DNA of 64,000 nucleotides from Carpediemonas membranifera (taxonomy: Eukaryota > Fornicata). Under the pieces are notes generated by a model that was given only the letters and a program-made list of their open reading frames with translations, was not told where the DNA came from and ran no database searches. Positions 60,863-64,000 of the stretch are shown piece after piece (position 1 is the first letter of the stretch; the number at the start of each line of letters is the position of its first letter). Both the position numbers and the translations under genes were made by a program. The stretch is from NCBI GenBank assembly GCA_019828565.1, contig JAHDYR010000029.1, positions 1 to 64,000 of the forward strand, given 5' to 3'.

Positions 60863-61766
60863 TGGCAGGCACAGGACCAGGGGGAGGAGGAGCCGCCCGT
60901 GTACTAATGGGATGGATGTGCTGGGAGGCAGATATGGGGCAGAGAGCGGTGAGGCTCTATGAGTCTGCGCACGACCCGGACCGTCCGACCCCCTAGGGAA
61001 TCTGGACTGGGCGACAGCGGAGAGAGGATCGGTCTTACATCGCCTCTACCAATGGCGACGGAGCGTCCTCCAGGGCACACAGGAGGAGATGCCCGCCAGG
61101 GAAAGAGCAAAGAGGGGAGGCTGGACCCTCACAGCAGAAGAACTACTGCACACCGGGAGCCGAACGGCCAAAGGGGTGGCAACAGTACTAGCCCCGGAAG
61201 TCATCCTCAGCATGCAGCAAGGGAAGAGACCCAAGAAACCAGGAATGATCAAGGGTGAGATGATAACCAGACGGGAAGTCAAGAGAGTAATCATGACTGC
61301 ATCCAACACACTCCCCTCCCCCAGCAACAGTGGCAGAAGCAGAGCCATACTTGGGAGCGCGATCGGCCAGCCCCAGGCCCTCCTGAGCAGGATCAAGCGG
61401 TGTTGCCCCCTATGTACCCTGGACTCAGAAGGTGACACCATTACTCGCCTGTACACTGTCACCAGAACCGCGGCGGAAACCACCAAAATCCTCTCAGAAT
61501 GGGCATACAACCAGCCCCTGGGAACACAAAGCCACATCATCTGCCAATGCAAGGCGGTAGAACGCCCAGAAGGATGGAATGACATCCTGGCGGAGGCGCA
61601 TCTACGCACACAGTACCACGCCCTAAGGCAAGGGCAGGAGGCGGAGTGGTACAACTCAAGGGCAATCCTGGAAATGCTCTGGCTCCTCCGCAGCGAGGAC
61701 CATACCGTCAGAGAGGGACTGCAGAACGGCAGACGTGCCCTTCTGAACCTCCGGAAAGACGGGTAA
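60863..61766 (+). CDS. LINE ORF2 C-terminal region with CCHC motif
   Basis: After further slips (near 60862 and 61000-61085) the frame 61089-61766 reads RGGWTLTAEELLHTGSRTAK. It then has RIKRCCPLCTLDSEG and HIICQCKAVERPEGW, a C-x2-C...H-x3-C arrangement common at LINE ORF2 C-termini. It ends LRKDG. This region probably contacts the RNA 3' end. Confidence 0.7.
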
Positions 61767-62760
61767 GTACACCATCCCAGAATCCTATGACCTCTGGGAC
61801 CAGGGTCAAACTGGGACCCAACCCCCCGCCTCAACCGAAGCGGAGCGCTCCTGGGATCAGCGGGGGACGCAAGCCCACGTATCCCGGTAGCACCCAGCCG
61901 CGGAAGGGGGACTCAACCCCGAACACTAATCTCGCTAACACACAAACGCTCACCCATACTGGGAACGTAGACAACATTCAGCCGGCAGAACCGGCACACT
62001 CTTCACACGTATAAGAAATAACCCAGAGCCATAGGGCGGGGCACGTATGCACATGTATACACGTACGTGCGAGGTATCGGGGCGCAGCAGCCAAACAGGA
62101 GGGTAACCATAAGGCAACAATACCACCTGGGCGGCACCTGGACCAAATCAGAGCTGCGCCGAACGGCCCGGCACCCAAAACTTGGAACCAGCCGGAAGCT
62201 AGGAAGAAGCCCTATAGGGAACAAATCCTTGAGGAGGGGATCCATGCCGGAACGGAAAGTGTGGAAGAGCCCGAACGCAGCCGTGAATCATATAGCTACC
62301 CAGCGATGATCGGTGGGTTTCATAACTGGCCCAATTGCGTGGTACGGCAAACGCCAAGCCCGAAACTGCTTCGGCGGGTGCCTGAAAAATTGCAAACTGG
62401 GTCGAATGGTATGGAGAACATATCCCTGAGAGGAGCCCTGTAGGGGGAAACCGAGCAGAAGGCCCCGGTGGCGGGTGTGCAGGGCAAGGCCTTGCGGGTG
62501 CCAGGCAGAACGGGGGCCCGAAGGACCCCCAAGAGTAAGACCTGGGTTATCCCGACTTTGGGGGTATCGGGCCAGCCAGTTGATAGGTCAACATGCAAGG
62601 GACTACCCAGCCTTACCAGCTGGACCCTGACGGTGATGGTGCTAACGCCCCCAACGTAGTATCAGGCTCGCTCACGAAGGGAAGTCAACACGCTAAGGCG
62701 TTCCCGGGGACATGGGGTGGTGCAAACTGGTAATTCCCTGATTTACACAGGTGTACAGGA
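61767..62760. other. LINE 3' untranslated region
   Basis: About 1 kb, GC-rich, with no convincing ORF. Contains TATACACGTACGTGCG-like alternating runs at 62046-62072. The end is uncertain. Confidence 0.45.
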
Positions 62761-62770
62761 TACGTTAAAT

Positions 62771-62788
62771 TTCTTTCTTTCTTTCTTT
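62771..62788 (+). repeat. TTTC microsatellite
   Basis: Four and a half TTTC units next to TTAAA. Possibly the decayed tail of the LINE or the edge of the next element. Confidence 0.6.
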
Positions 62789-62984
62789 GACGGTATGATG
62801 TCCAGAATGAGCCTGGTGTGTTCGAAACGCGAAGGATACTTGTTAGAAAGTCCTTCTTTCCCCCCTTTTCCTGCTATCGGTTCTTGATGAGGGAATGCAT
62901 GATGTTCCTGTTCGAACTGCGTTCGTTCGGATGAATGTTTGTACAATAAGCAACATCAACATGAGATTAGGATGGGCTGATGTT
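62789..62984. other. Possible LTR region of Ty3-F
   Basis: Lies just past the pol stop of the minus-strand Ty3 where a 3' LTR is expected. Words TGTTCGAA (62818) and GTTCGAAC (62910) suggest terminal repeats. Without a second copy in the window the LTR cannot be defined. Confidence 0.3.
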
Positions 62985-64000
62985 CTATAGTCGCTTTTCC
63001 AGCTTTGAGCGCTCGTCGGGCGGTAGCGTCAACAAGTAACTGTCTAATGCGACGAGCTGGCGGTTCTCTGCATCTAGAGGTTCCCACGTAGCCTCTGAGC
63101 GTTCGAATCCTGCCCAGAGAATCTTGATCAGGCCTGGTTCCTTCCTCAGGTCGTGATCCAGGATGGCTTCGACGACAAGTTCGTCGTGATCCAGGGCCGC
63201 CATTTTGAGGGCCGCCTCTGGGCTGACGGGCGCTGCGATCATGCGCTCCCCGTGGATGTGGACCACCTTCTTCGTAATGAGGTCCTTCAGTCGGTAGACG
63301 TTGGGGTCTTCGCCACGACCCAGGACCTTAAGTGGTCCCCGGAGGAAGGGTGAGAGCTTCTGGGGCTTCCTGCTCGGGATGATAAACGCAAACTCGTGCG
63401 GCTTCCACCTGTGGGTGGTCTTGAAGTGATCTCCCCGGCGCTTAGCCGCGTTGTACTCCTCCACAGCATGCTTGCTCAGTGCGCGGATGCGGCCGAGGGC
63501 CTCGATGTGACTGGCGAGAGCTGTAGATGCGCGCTCGGGGTCGGTGTAGCTGCGTGGGGTCTTCAAGTGTCGAGGGCTGATGGGTGGCCGGCGGATCCTC
63601 CATGAAGGGTCCGGAGGATGGCGCGGGCGTCTTCTGGTATGTCGTCAGTGGTCAGGAAGCAGCAGCGACTAAGAGCGTCTGCTACAGCGTTGTCCTCCCC
63701 TGCCACATGTGATATCTCCGCGGGGAACTGCTGGAGGGTGATCCTCCAGCGCATTACCTTCGGTGAGCAGTCCGAGCGCTTCATGAGGTAGACGATATTG
63801 CGATGGTCCGTGTGGACGTGTAGGTCCGTGGCCATGGTGAACAGGGGCTGCATGTCTGATCTGGTGAGTGCACTAAGGATACCATACAGTTCCTTATCAT
63901 AGGTGCACCAGCGGCGTTGCACATCAGTTAGTCTCTTGGAGAATAACGTGACGGGATGATGTTGGCCGTCCGCAGCGATCTGATATAGAATACCGCCGAC
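62985..64000 (-). pseudogene. Ty3-F: RNase H and chromodomain with integrase deleted
   Basis: Minus strand from the window edge: RNase H (RRWCTYDKELYGILSAL, LHVHTDHRNIVYLMKRSDC, DNAVADALSRC) to about 63570, then directly an integrase C-terminus (RSYTDPERASTALASHIEAL, FAFIIPSRKPQKLSPFLRG) and a chromodomain (LVVEAILDHDLRKEPGLIKI). The whole zinc and catalytic core of integrase (about 350 residues) is missing at the junction near 63565, so this copy could not integrate on its own. Confidence 0.8.

Larger units (their letters stand above)
56465..62760 (+). mobile_element. LINE, 3' part
   Basis: Holds the end of ORF1, the APE endonuclease, the RT and a C-terminal CCHC region. It ends near 62760 before a TTTC microsatellite (62771-62788). 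No poly-A tail is seen, so the 3' end is set by coding order and the change in composition. Confidence 0.7.

Overview
This is a window of eukaryotic DNA made almost entirely of mobile elements nested in one another. The evidence is Ty3/Gypsy elements with chromodomain integrases, DIRS-type elements with reverse transcriptase plus tyrosine recombinase, a LINE with an APE-type endonuclease, intronless tRNA genes without encoded CCA, and split fragments of a leucine-rich-repeat gene. No organism can be named safely. The mix would fit a repeat-rich alga (a red alga is my weak guess), a fungus-like lineage or another protist.

Layout. (a) 1-12.5 kb is old accessory DNA. It holds a decayed, inverted copy of an OTU-protease gene, a frameshifted recombinase-like gene, a protein kinase with a Cys-rich tail, and a divergent pair made of a probable DDE transposase and a zinc-finger protein. 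A ~170 bp inverted repeat brackets 520-7424. (b) 12.5-24.6 kb holds a DIRS fragment, a Ty3 fragment and a 5'-truncated Ty3 element (Ty3-D, 84 bp LTRs). A near-intact second Ty3 element (Ty3-A, identical 66 bp LTRs, 4 bp target duplication) sits inside Ty3-D. (c) 24.6-34.5 kb is a run of minus-strand DIRS elements around three tRNA genes, including one with gag, RT-RNase H and tyrosine recombinase. (d) 34.5-41.0 kb is a complete Ty3 element (Ty3-B, identical 102 bp LTRs, CAGG duplication) inserted into an LRR gene. It carries an extra 373-codon ORF on the opposite strand between pol and the 3' LTR. (e) 41.1-43.2 kb is a truncated Ty3. (f) 43.2-62.8 kb is a long LINE split at 47,606/56,461 by an 8.85 kb DNA transposon with perfect 18 bp terminal inverted repeats and a CATG duplication. 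That transposon carries an OTU-protease gene, a recombinase-like protein and rearranged repeats. (g) 63.0-64.0 kb is the end of another Ty3.

Three points stand out. All five DIRS RT regions keep the -1 frame open, and in the complete element that frame joins gag to the recombinase. Three Ty3 elements have 66-102 bp LTRs, each with a 10 bp palindrome at the primer-binding position. Many genes are broken only by single-base slips, several of them in homopolymers, so some 'pseudogenes' may be assembly errors.
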